From positions 148,238 through 212,237 of the forward strand of contig JALONM010000003.1 in the NCBI GenBank assembly GCA_025454925.1: a DNA stretch of 64,000 nucleotides, given 5' to 3'. Every line of letters starts with the position of its first letter. The first letter of the stretch is position 1. Both the position numbers and the translations under genes were made by a program. A model generated the notes under the pieces. The model searched no databases. It was not told the DNA's origin and was given only the letters and a program-made list of their open reading frames with translations. Positions 54,582-63,036 of the stretch are shown in pieces. The stretch is from Cytophagaceae bacterium. GTDB lineage: Bacteria; Bacteroidota; Bacteroidia; Cytophagales; Cytophagaceae.

Positions 54582-57500
54582 ATGAAAGTTTATTGGAATA
54601 GATTCAACACATCGTTGATATTTTTTATAATTCTTTTTTTCAGGAATCACGATATTTTTTGTCAGGATCTTTTGGTATCTGGTGGGAATAACGTATCAGC
54701 CATAATTTGTGCTAACGGATTTGTATACACCTGGGGAGATAATTCAAACGATCAATTAGGCAATGGTGCTGCGGCCGCCAATGTATTGAGTCCTCTTGCG
54801 GTAACGTTCCCTGCGGATGCTTATTTTACTTCACTGTTGGAAGGAATCACCATTCGCGCTGTGGATGCAGGATCGGGAGCTCATTTTGTGGCCCTGGATT
54901 GCAGGCAAGGGGTATGGTCATGGGGGAATAATACGGTGGGGCAAGTAGGCATAGGAACTACCACCCCGGCGGTAAGTGCCCCTACCCGTGTGGATCGTGG
55001 AGAATCTCCCGGTGGAGCCTATTTGCATGCTTCACTCTCCAACTACCTGGTTGGCGTTCGCTATATTTCAGGAGGCAACGATAACTCCTATTGTATTATG
55101 AACGATCGAAGAGCGATGGCCTGGGGTAGAAATGATAAAGGACAACTTGGGAATGGTAACACTATCAGCAGTTCAAGTCCGGTGTATGTAAAAATTCCAG
55201 GCAATGCTTTTTTAGACGATGTGATTCAAATTGAAGCAGGAGATGAAACCGCGTATGCCTTGGTTGACCCTGACGGAGATGGACTGGGAACGGTGTATTC
55301 CTGGGGGGCAGGCAAAGGCACTTTTGGTTCCGAAGGAATGCTGGGCAGGAATGCCGCTGGCACTGCCAATTCTGGCAGTGAAAATACGGATGATACTTAT
55401 GCAAGGCCGGTCTTGCGTGCGGATGGAAGTCCACTGAACAATATAGTTTCCATATCTGCGGGCGATATTCTATGTCTGGCCCTGGATGCAGATGGCTATG
55501 TATGGGCTTGGGGCGACGGTGGCTGGGGAGGCGGCACCGGTATTGGAAGTACTACCGTGCATTCAGATCCGAGGCGTGTGGTGGCCGGTGAATGGGGCAC
55601 TATTTCAGGAGCAGGATTCGGAGAAACGTATTTGAAAGCGAAAGCGATTTCTGGTGGCCAAGGTTTTGCCATGGCGGTGTCGGTGGATGGAGTACCACTA
55701 GCCTGGGGCAATAACGGTGCCTGTGCAACTAATTCTGCCGGTGGCCATTTGGGCGATGGTGGCTCTGCCAGCAGCAACAAGCCTGTCATTATACGCACAT
55801 CCGCCACGACGTATCATACGAATGTGGTTAGTATTTCGGATGGAGATATGTGGGGCTTTTACACTACTACGGATAATCAAATTTTTACCTGGGGCAATAA
55901 TGCAAAAGGACAACTCGGTATTAATAGCACCACGTGTCAATCTTACGCGACTTCTTTCACGTTGCCTGCGTGCACATTTCCTGCGCCACTGCCGTATGCG
56001 TCTATCAGCCCCAGGGACCGCTCTGTATGCGCGAGTTCCTTTGGTGGCATAAGCCTGGATTGTCAATTTGCTATTGGAGCCGCTTTAGCGTCTGACTACC
56101 GCATTGATTGGTACCGCGACAATGTGCTGCAACAAAGTGGAAATGGAAATACCACCACGTATATGGCAATGTCTGCAGGTACATATCGAGTGGAAGTGCG
56201 TTACATAGGTACAGACAAACCCTGTGGAAGTAATGAACCTGCCATTGACGAAATAACTTTAAGTCCCTATATACAGCAATATACCGTTCCAAGTCCGCAA
56301 ACTTTTTGCAATACCTTGAGTCCGTATGTCTCCGGTGATGGGGTTTACCTCTGGTATAAAGACGCAACAGGTGGTTCTCCGCTGGATACCACCAACCTGC
56401 GAGACAGCATTGCTCTGATCTCCAAAGCCAGCGCCAATAGTCCGGTGGCTGGAGTGTATACCGTTTATGTCGAAGAACGGGGCACTTACGCCGGAGAATT
56501 TGGAAAAGTAAATCCACTTAATTGCGCAACCATTACCACGCAAACCATTCCCAATGCACGCAACATTGTATTCACGATGTCAGCAGATTCCGTTATCATC
56601 GATACGATAAGCTTTTATGTACAAGGGGAAACGGGAGCGGCGCAAAACTTTACCTGGGAGTTAAATATTTACAGCACCCGCACCCACAATGGCCGGCAGG
56701 TAGCGGATGCCATCGTGTATACAACGCCTCCTACCACCCTTCTGAATCCAAGTAACGGAGGCGCCTGGACGTTGGTAAAAATTCCAGTCCATCGAATGCT
56801 GAGTGGTCCCAGCGGAACATCTTATGCTATCGGGTTTCGTTCTAATGGAAACAATGCCCGAGTTGCCGATTTTAATTGCAATCTGGTAGGATCCACCGAC
56901 GATATTACTACCGGCGGCCCATACCTTACCAGCCTGGGAGCTGAGCTCAATATGAATTACAGTGCTGCTTGGGGCTCCATCGCCAATGTGGTATTCCATA
57001 CACCACAAGGATTTTGCAATCGAGTACCGGTGACGCTCACCGAATCTTGTCCATGTGTTCCTCCCAACAGTGTAAATGTTTCCCCCACTCCTACGATTGG
57101 ACGCTGTGTTGGCAGCAACCAGACGATTCAAGGCACTGTAGATATTAATACTCTTGTTCCATTCTATGGATACACCTATTCATGGCTTAAAGGCAGTACT
57201 GTCCTTTCGTCAGGAAGTTCTTATGCGGACTTGAATTTAACGAACCTGAGCAGCGGTGATGCCGGAACATACACCTTGCGGGTAGAAGATGGGACTGGCA
57301 ACTCCAGCAGTTGTTACCGGGAAGCTAGTGTTGTTATTAGTGTAGAATCTTTGCCGCTTCCAGGTGCAATTGGAAATGACACTACCTTGTGCACGGGAAC
57401 TTCAGCCGGCACCTTGCAAGAGCTTAGCAGCAGCAGTGTCAGTACCTTTCAGTGGCAGATTTCAACGACTAGTGCCAGCAGCGGATTTTCGGACATCTCC

Positions 57501-59807
57501 GGAGCTGCAAGCAGCACCTATAATCCGGGCGCTATAAGCGCAGTGAGTTATTTCAGAAGAATGGCATTGGGATCTGTATGTCCTGCGGTTGCATCCAATA
57601 CTATTACCATAAGCACGCTTGCGCCCATGAACGCAGGAAGCATTGGAAATGACACTACGATTTGTGCTTCTGCCGTGCCCGCACCATTCAAACAAATCAA
57701 TCCCAGCACCGGAGGCAGCGGCAGCTACGCCTATCAATGGCAATCGTCTACCACCAGCAGCATATCCGGATTTTCAGACATCAGCAGTGCCAACTCCAGT
57801 GCGTATGCTCCGGGAGCCTTGAACGCCACAACATACTTTCGCCGCATCGATAAAGACCAGGCTGGAAATTGCCCGGATCAAACCACCAACGTGGTCACTG
57901 TGCAGGTTCAACCCATTCTCTCGGCTGGCACTATACAGGGCAATCAAACGATCTGTTATCAAACGCTGCCTTCCATCACCATCCAAAGCGTAGCTGATGC
58001 CAGCGGTGGTATTCCTGGGTATACGTATCGCTGGGAAGAATCTACAGACAAACTAACGTGGGGCATTGCCCATGGTACGCATTCGAATAGTACTTATACC
58101 CCGGATTCTGCCCTTACCAAAACCATTTATTATCGAAGAATAGTCACTGACGCCAGCGGAAGCAGTTGTAACTCCGTGGCAAGTAATATTGATAGCATTG
58201 TCGTTTACAACCAAGTAAAGCAAGGCACCTTTGTTTCATCCCTTGGAAATAATGATACTGCTTGCGAGAATACGGTGATTCGTTTTGAAGAAATAGATAA
58301 TGCCAAAGGCGGCCACCCCAGCGGCTTTACACATCAATGGCAAATTTCTGCGGACAACGGCGTTACCTGGAATCCGGCATCCGGAATCAGTACTCAGATA
58401 AACTATTCAACGCCTCCTTTGAGTCCTGGAGTATTTATATTCAGAAGAGCGGACATGAATAGCTGCGATACCGTGTATGCTCCCAACAATAATTCCTACC
58501 AATATACGATACTGCCCAATGCTACCGTATCCATCAGTTTGGACAATCCGACACCTTCTTGTAAGAATGATCTGGTAAGATTTACGGCGACGCCTGTCAA
58601 CAAAGGAACCAATCCTCAATACCGGTGGTATATCGATAATGTATTAGTGAGCAGTGTCACGGATACATTTTTGGAGAGATCTACTTTTCAGAACAATCAA
58701 ACCATTCGTGTAGAACTTACTTCGGATGTAGCTTGCGCCTTATCTAATCCGGCGGGTTCTGCAACAGAAGTGATTAAAATCCAGGATCAGGTAACGCCTA
58801 CTATTTCCATTACCAATCCGGGGGCATATTGTGTAGGGCAACACCCTACGTTCAATGCCACCATCCAAGGAGGAGGATCCAGTCCAAGCATTCAATGGTA
58901 TTTAAATGGGCTTGCCACTGGCATTACCGGAACCATGTATAGCAATACTGCATTGGTAAGTGGAGACCAAGTGCAAGCATCACTTACCGTTGGAAGCGGT
59001 CTTAGCTGCATGGCAGCGGGATTAAGCGATCCCTTTTATTCCAATCTGGTTACCCTTTCTATATTGCCTGTGCCCACACCTCAATGGCTGACGCAAGACA
59101 CTGCCATTTGTGAAGGAAGCAGTGCTGTATTGCGCGCGCAGCATGGCTCCGGAACATTGACCTGGAGCCGTAACTCAAACGTTTTAACAGGCGTTAGCAG
59201 CTCCTCTTTGGAAACTTCAGAAGCCGGATGGTATGTGCTTACTGAAAATAATGGTGCTTGCAGCACCAACACTCCTGCCTTGCAAGTTTCCGTCATACCA
59301 ATTCCTGAGGTTGATGCGGGCCTAGATCAAATTGTTCTTGTGGGAAGTACCGTTAGCCTGCAAGGCAGTGGTGGTCTGCTTTCAGCCTGGACCCCATCAG
59401 CAGGATTGAGCGACGCCAATAATCCTACGGCGAGTTTCCTCGCTTCTGAAAGCATCGAACTCACGTATACAGCCTACGATGCAAGCGGAACATGTTCAAA
59501 TAGCGACCAGGTATTTATCCGTGTTGAACGGCCGATTGACGTGCCTAATGCATTTACCCCTAATGGTGATTCGAACAACGATGCCTGGGAAATTAAACAC
59601 ATTGAATCATTTCCAAACTGCCAAATAAAGATCTTTAATCGATGGGGAAATTTGGTATATCAATCCGAAGGGTACAATGAACCTTGGAAAGGAGATAATT
59701 TCCGCAATGGAGAAGTACTGCCTTCCGGCACCTACTTCTATGTAATTGAATTAAATAGTGTAAACTTCCGAGAGCCTCTTTCCGGATATGTTCAACTGGT
59801 AAAATGA
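54582..59807 (+). CDS. Secreted RCC1-propeller/Ig protein with type B T9SS C-terminal domain
   Basis: About 1741 residues. Start 54582 (MKVYWNRFNTSLIFFIILFF) gives a signal peptide ending near DIFCQ; a longer frame to 54432 adds 50 residues without a signal. Residues ~27-475 are seven RCC1-type repeats (VYTWGDNSNDQLGNG, VWSWGNNTVGQVGIG, AMAWGRNDKGQLGNG, IFTWGNNAKGQLGIN among them), enough for a complete seven-blade propeller. Residues ~480-1640 are Ig-like and other beta modules with repeated DTTICASA-like and YFRR words. ~1653-1741 is the type B gliding-motility domain (VPNAFTPNGDSNNDAWEI ... FNRWGNLVYQ). The stop overlaps the start of the PorP/SprF gene (ATGA), so the two are coupled: cargo and its own translocon partner. 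Confidence 0.93.
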   Translation: MKVYWNRFNTSLIFFIILFFRNHDIFCQDLLVSGGNNVSAIICANGFVYTWGDNSNDQLGNGAAAANVLSPLAVTFPADAYFTSLLEGITIRAVDAGSGAHFVALDCRQGVWSWGNNTVGQVGIGTTTPAVSAPTRVDRGESPGGAYLHASLSNYLVGVRYISGGNDNSYCIMNDRRAMAWGRNDKGQLGNGNTISSSSPVYVKIPGNAFLDDVIQIEAGDETAYALVDPDGDGLGTVYSWGAGKGTFGSEGMLGRNAAGTANSGSENTDDTYARPVLRADGSPLNNIVSISAGDILCLALDADGYVWAWGDGGWGGGTGIGSTTVHSDPRRVVAGEWGTISGAGFGETYLKAKAISGGQGFAMAVSVDGVPLAWGNNGACATNSAGGHLGDGGSASSNKPVIIRTSATTYHTNVVSISDGDMWGFYTTTDNQIFTWGNNAKGQLGINSTTCQSYATSFTLPACTFPAPLPYASISPRDRSVCASSFGGISLDCQFAIGAALASDYRIDWYRDNVLQQSGNGNTTTYMAMSAGTYRVEVRYIGTDKPCGSNEPAIDEITLSPYIQQYTVPSPQTFCNTLSPYVSGDGVYLWYKDATGGSPLDTTNLRDSIALISKASANSPVAGVYTVYVEERGTYAGEFGKVNPLNCATITTQTIPNARNIVFTMSADSVIIDTISFYVQGETGAAQNFTWELNIYSTRTHNGRQVADAIVYTTPPTTLLNPSNGGAWTLVKIPVHRMLSGPSGTSYAIGFRSNGNNARVADFNCNLVGSTDDITTGGPYLTSLGAELNMNYSAAWGSIANVVFHTPQGFCNRVPVTLTESCPCVPPNSVNVSPTPTIGRCVGSNQTIQGTVDINTLVPFYGYTYSWLKGSTVLSSGSSYADLNLTNLSSGDAGTYTLRVEDGTGNSSSCYREASVVISVESLPLPGAIGNDTTLCTGTSAGTLQELSSSSVSTFQWQISTTSASSGFSDISGAASSTYNPGAISAVSYFRRMALGSVCPAVASNTITISTLAPMNAGSIGNDTTICASAVPAPFKQINPSTGGSGSYAYQWQSSTTSSISGFSDISSANSSAYAPGALNATTYFRRIDKDQAGNCPDQTTNVVTVQVQPILSAGTIQGNQTICYQTLPSITIQSVADASGGIPGYTYRWEESTDKLTWGIAHGTHSNSTYTPDSALTKTIYYRRIVTDASGSSCNSVASNIDSIVVYNQVKQGTFVSSLGNNDTACENTVIRFEEIDNAKGGHPSGFTHQWQISADNGVTWNPASGISTQINYSTPPLSPGVFIFRRADMNSCDTVYAPNNNSYQYTILPNATVSISLDNPTPSCKNDLVRFTATPVNKGTNPQYRWYIDNVLVSSVTDTFLERSTFQNNQTIRVELTSDVACALSNPAGSATEVIKIQDQVTPTISITNPGAYCVGQHPTFNATIQGGGSSPSIQWYLNGLATGITGTMYSNTALVSGDQVQASLTVGSGLSCMAAGLSDPFYSNLVTLSILPVPTPQWLTQDTAICEGSSAVLRAQHGSGTLTWSRNSNVLTGVSSSSLETSEAGWYVLTENNGACSTNTPALQVSVIPIPEVDAGLDQIVLVGSTVSLQGSGGLLSAWTPSAGLSDANNPTASFLASESIELTYTAYDASGTCSNSDQVFIRVERPIDVPNAFTPNGDSNNDAWEIKHIESFPNCQIKIFNRWGNLVYQSEGYNEPWKGDNFRNGEVLPSGTYFYVIELNSVNFREPLSGYVQLVK

Positions 59808-60805
59808 TTCCCATGAAAGAGAATAAAGCACCATTTTCCAATAACAATTTCTTCCGAGTTCTTGTAATCGTAAGCTTAATATGTGTGCACCACTTTGGTT
59901 GGAGCCAACAAAAAGCACAATTCACCCAGTATATGATCAATCCGTTTTTGCTTAATCCTGCCGTAGCAGGAACGGAAGATTATACCGATCTGCGGGCCGG
60001 ATATCGTTACCAATGGGCGGGATTTGAAGGAGCGCCACGCACCCTCTATGTAAGCGGACATACCAACCTTGGCAAAAAGAAAGTCGTTGGAAATCGTACG
60101 CGCCACAAAAAAAATGGATTCCATGGGTTAGGATTTCTGCTTATCAACGATGCTATCGGTGCAAGCACATCCTCGGCCATAACGGGTTCCTACGCCTACC
60201 ATGTTTCACTTACCAAGAAAATGTTTGTTTCCATGGGGGCCAATGGTGGTATACACTTCTATGAATTGGATGCTAATAAACTTCGCACCGCTAACCCAGA
60301 CGATCCCAGCATAACTGGGTTCCGGGGCAGCAACCTGGCCGATATCAACATAGGTTCATGGCTCTATTCAGACAAATTTTACGCGGGCATTTCGATGAAT
60401 CAGGTATTTAATCCTACTCTTGCTGCTCCTAATTCAGAAGCTACTTCAAAGGGCAAAATGGCACACCATTATTATCTCACAGGCGGATACCGAATACCAT
60501 TTTCTTATGACTGGAATTTTGTGCCTTCCATCCTCATTAAAGCCGTTTCTCCTGCACCTCTTTCGTTTGATTTAAATTCCAAGTTTCGCTACAAAGACCT
60601 GGCCTGGTTTGGAGCCTCTTATCGAAACCGTGATGCCTTGGCCATCATGGCTGGTATTGTAATTTCTAACCTCATCGACATAAGTTATTCGTATGACTTT
60701 ACAACCTCAAACATTCGTCAATATAGTCAGGGAAGCCATGAAGTAGTGTTGGGCTGGAGACTGAGAAGCAAACAACAAGTACTATGTCCTTCACACTTTT
60801 GGTGA
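59804..60805 (+). CDS. PorP/SprF family T9SS outer-membrane protein
   Basis: 333 residues. Signal peptide near LVIVSLICVHHFGWSQ (cleavage ~34). The PorP/SprF signature follows directly: QKAQFTQYMINPFLLNPAVAG, then GYRYQWAGFEGAPRTLYVSGH. Beta strands alternate to the aromatic-rich end. In T9SS, SprF-like proteins are needed for secretion and attachment of the type B cargo encoded next to them, here the RCC1 protein. Start ATG at 59804 overlaps that gene's stop codon; an ATG at 59813 is a second choice. Confidence 0.94.
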   Translation: MIPMKENKAPFSNNNFFRVLVIVSLICVHHFGWSQQKAQFTQYMINPFLLNPAVAGTEDYTDLRAGYRYQWAGFEGAPRTLYVSGHTNLGKKKVVGNRTRHKKNGFHGLGFLLINDAIGASTSSAITGSYAYHVSLTKKMFVSMGANGGIHFYELDANKLRTANPDDPSITGFRGSNLADINIGSWLYSDKFYAGISMNQVFNPTLAAPNSEATSKGKMAHHYYLTGGYRIPFSYDWNFVPSILIKAVSPAPLSFDLNSKFRYKDLAWFGASYRNRDALAIMAGIVISNLIDISYSYDFTTSNIRQYSQGSHEVVLGWRLRSKQQVLCPSHFW

Positions 60806-60929
60806 TCTCCCAGGTATCTCATGTTATAACTGTCAATGGACTTTGGGAGCCGTTGGTTTTGTAATTTATTTCTCTCATAAAGAATATAGAATAAGAAAAT
60901 CGCATTCAACCGGCTATTCTCCATGGAAA

Positions 60930-61320
60930 CGATCGATTGAAGAAGCTCTAGGATCGTAGATCTATGGCTGGTTCTACCGACATAGCCAATCGTGGGCTGC
61001 GAAAAAAATTTATTATTTTCCTAAGCTGTCTGAAGCATTTGATTTTAGTTGTCGTTACTCCGCAGATGCATTCCATCCAACTGTATGGCTGGTTTTGCGT
61101 GAGGGATAGAGTGGAAAGCCCGGTGCAGTGGTGGCGCCTGTAGCGCCACCACTGCACCAAGGGCTTGCAGCGATAGCCCGGCCCAAGTGGCGTGGCGCCA
61201 TAGGCGCCGTCACGCGGGACACGCCCAACCTAAAATCTTGAATTTGAATACCAGGCAGTAGTGGGAGATTTAGCTGCATATCCAAATGGAATCAATATCC
61301 TTGATTTGAGGTTCAATCAC
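60930..61320 (+). repeat. Composite intergenic repeat, second copy with RNA module
   Basis: Order: CTAGGATCGTAGATCTATGGC (60940-60967, decayed palindrome), TACCGACATAGCCAATCGTGGGCT, CTGTCTGAAGCATTTGATTTTAGTTGTCG (61025-61055), structured RNA 61095-61226, then a tail TAAAATCTTGAATTTGAATACCAGGCAGTAGTGGGAGATTTAG. The order equals that at 53738-54240. The overlapping frames here have no protein character. Confidence 0.78.
61095..61226 (+). ncRNA. Structured RNA repeat, copy 3 (Flavo-1-like)
   Basis: TTGCGTGAGGGATAGAG, GGAAAGCCC, a perfect 16-bp stem (61122-61137 with 61143-61158), GGGCTTGCAGCGATAGCCCGGCCC, a second GC-rich hairpin (61187-61212) and GGGACACGCCC. AAAGCCC pairs with GGGCTT and GCGTG with CACGC. 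Compared with copy 2 the outer stem half changes from CTTGTCTT to GGTGCAGT with both sides changed, a compensatory pattern. Confidence 0.65.
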
Positions 61321-61324
61321 GAAT

Positions 61325-61572
61325 AAACCCTAATTTTTCAATAGAAATTCTTTTTTTGAAAAACGACTACTAAAATCAAGGGCTTGAGAAGGAATCGACT
61401 AAAAGAAATTCTTTTCTAAGCCCATGATTTTCTAAGTCGGGATTACCGGCCATGGATCTACGATCCATGATTCTTTTCTAAGCCCATGATTTTCTAAGTC
61501 GGGATTACCGGCCATGGATCTACGATCCATGAGCTTTCCCAATAGTGCGCTTCGCTTCTATGGAGAAAAGCC
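61325..61572 (-). repeat. Composite repeat core, reverse copy
   Basis: Reverse complement of the unit at 14678-14866 almost throughout: GGCTTTTCTC-CATAGAAGCGAAGCGCACTA, palindrome CATGGATC-GTA-GATCCATG twice, CCGGTAATCCCGACTTAGAA, ATCATGGGCTTAGAAAAGAA, CTCAAGCCCTTGATTTTAGTAGTCG and a GAAT-type hairpin at the far end. It sits after the RNA-bearing copy at 60930, so one intergenic region holds two units in opposite orientation. Confidence 0.85.
61408..61531. repeat. Perfect tandem duplication, 2 x 62 bp
   Basis: 61408-61469 and 61470-61531 are identical over all 62 bases, from ATTCTTTTCTAAGCCC to CGATCCATG. Each unit ends in the palindrome, so the duplication breakpoint falls at its right edge. 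Perfect identity against an otherwise degenerate family indicates a recent event. Confidence 0.95.
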
Positions 61573-61773
61573 GGATAAACTGGCAAGCTGAATATTCCGA
61601 TTGGAATTGGATGTCCCCTTTGGCCCGATGATTCTCCCAGAGCCGGGAAGCGGACAGCACACAATTCCTTTGGCTTATGACTGCTTTGCAAAAAATTCCG
61701 GACCTCCTAGGAATGGTTCACAATAAAAAGTTTTTGTATCTTGAACAAAAATATAACCTTAACCTATACTATT

Positions 61774-62160
61774 ATGAATGGAGCCGGCGGCACCGATGGA
61801 GGCATCGGAAAATTTGTTCTGGGCGTTTTGATGTTCATCATCGGATTGTATTTGATGCTCGACAGTATTCAGGTATACAACAATTTTTCGTTATCCTATT
61901 CCTTTCAGTTTGGCCCTATGTCCTTGACTTCAGGATTTTTACTCATCCCGTTTATGATTGGCGTGGGCATGATTTTTTATAATCATAAAAACTTTATCGG
62001 TTGGATCCTTGCCGTGGGCGCTGTAGGGCTCATCATTGTAGGGGTTATTACCAGCGTGCATTTTGTACTGAGACAAATGAAGAGTTGGGAATTACTCTTG
62101 ATTCTTGTTTTGCTGGTAGGAGGCATTGGCTTGTTCCTGAACTCTCTTAAAAAACAATAA
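61774..62160 (+). CDS. Small membrane protein, unknown
   Basis: 128 residues from MNGAGGTDGGIGKF (61774). A TTG at 61741 in the same frame lies in an A-rich leader and is rejected. Four membrane segments (FVLGVLMFIIGLYLMLDSI; FGPMSLTSGFLLIPFMIGVGMIFY; WILAVGAVGLIIVGVI; LLLILVLLVGGIGLFL), Lys-rich end (NSLKKQ). No family recognised. TATCTTGA just upstream (61738) resembles a weak -7 box. Confidence 0.78.
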   Translation: MNGAGGTDGGIGKFVLGVLMFIIGLYLMLDSIQVYNNFSLSYSFQFGPMSLTSGFLLIPFMIGVGMIFYNHKNFIGWILAVGAVGLIIVGVITSVHFVLRQMKSWELLLILVLLVGGIGLFLNSLKKQ

Positions 62161-62202
62161 GATCTTGATCCTTGCCCCTCAATTACTGATTCCATATTAA
62201 TC

Positions 62203-63036
62203 ATGCAGGTATATGCGTTGCAAATAGATAAAGATTTAGGTTGGCATCTATTGACCCTTTGTGCAAGCCTTATCATTAGTCTTTATTCTTATAGAAAAAA
62301 ATCCGTTTCGCTGAGTGGATTCATCGCCATGTTATGGGTCAGTAGCTTTTTCATTTTCAACCAACAATTGGGCTGGTTGCTACTATTATTCAGCATGTTT
62401 GCCAGTTCATCCCTATTAACATCCTACAAAAAAGCGTTGAAGGAAGGATCCATTCAAGTAGAGCTGAAAAGTGGTCCTCGTGATGCTTGGCAAGCGATCT
62501 GCAACCTGGGAATATCGGTAGTTTGCATGGGTATATTTTTGTGGAATTCTGAACCTAGTTGGCTGGCAGCGCTATTGGGGAGCGTAGCTTCTGCGAATTC
62601 CGATTCCTGGGCTTCGGAAATTGGCATGCTCAGCACCTCTCCTCCCCGAATGATTACTACCTGGAAGCCTGTTCCGAGAGGCACCTCGGGAGGCGTAAGT
62701 GCACTGGGATTGGCTGCTTGTGTAGGAGGCAGTGCATTCATTTCCATTCCCATGTACTGGTTGGCTTGTGAGATAAACCCCTTGTATCCTTTTTCTTGGA
62801 GCATCAGCATTTCTTCCTTTTTGGCGGGCATAGTAGCCTGTCAACTCGATTCTCTTATGGGTGAGAGGTTTCAGGCCTTGTTTAGATTGCATACAAAGGA
62901 ACAATACAGCGAAATAAATTCTTCTGGAGGAACATTGTTAAAAGGATTTGCCTGGTTCACAAACGACCTGGTTAATTTCATTACAACCTTAGCTGGCGCA
63001 GCACTGGCACTGCTATTTTATATTCTCTTTTCTTAA
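62203..63036 (+). CDS. DUF92 integral membrane protein
   Basis: 277 residues, about seven membrane segments. The family signature is clear: KSGPRDAWQAICN, SVASANSDSWASEIG, PRMITTWKPVPRGTSGGVSALGLAA. DUF92 relatives in plants and cyanobacteria (VTE5/VTE6 type) act on isoprenoid alcohols or their phosphates at the membrane; a bacterial substrate is unknown. Convergent with the edge gene, stop codons overlapping by four bases. Confidence 0.88.
   Translation: MQVYALQIDKDLGWHLLTLCASLIISLYSYRKKSVSLSGFIAMLWVSSFFIFNQQLGWLLLLFSMFASSSLLTSYKKALKEGSIQVELKSGPRDAWQAICNLGISVVCMGIFLWNSEPSWLAALLGSVASANSDSWASEIGMLSTSPPRMITTWKPVPRGTSGGVSALGLAACVGGSAFISIPMYWLACEINPLYPFSWSISISSFLAGIVACQLDSLMGERFQALFRLHTKEQYSEINSSGGTLLKGFAWFTNDLVNFITTLAGAALALLFYILFS

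Noticed and set aside
60948..61285. Overlapping minus-strand frames
   Set aside because: Fall on the RNA copy; no signal, family or start context.
61408..61531. CRISPR array
   Set aside because: Two identical units in direct contact, with no spacers; not a CRISPR array.
61494..61691. Minus-strand frame over the tandem duplication
   Set aside because: Created by the repeat; composition not protein-like.
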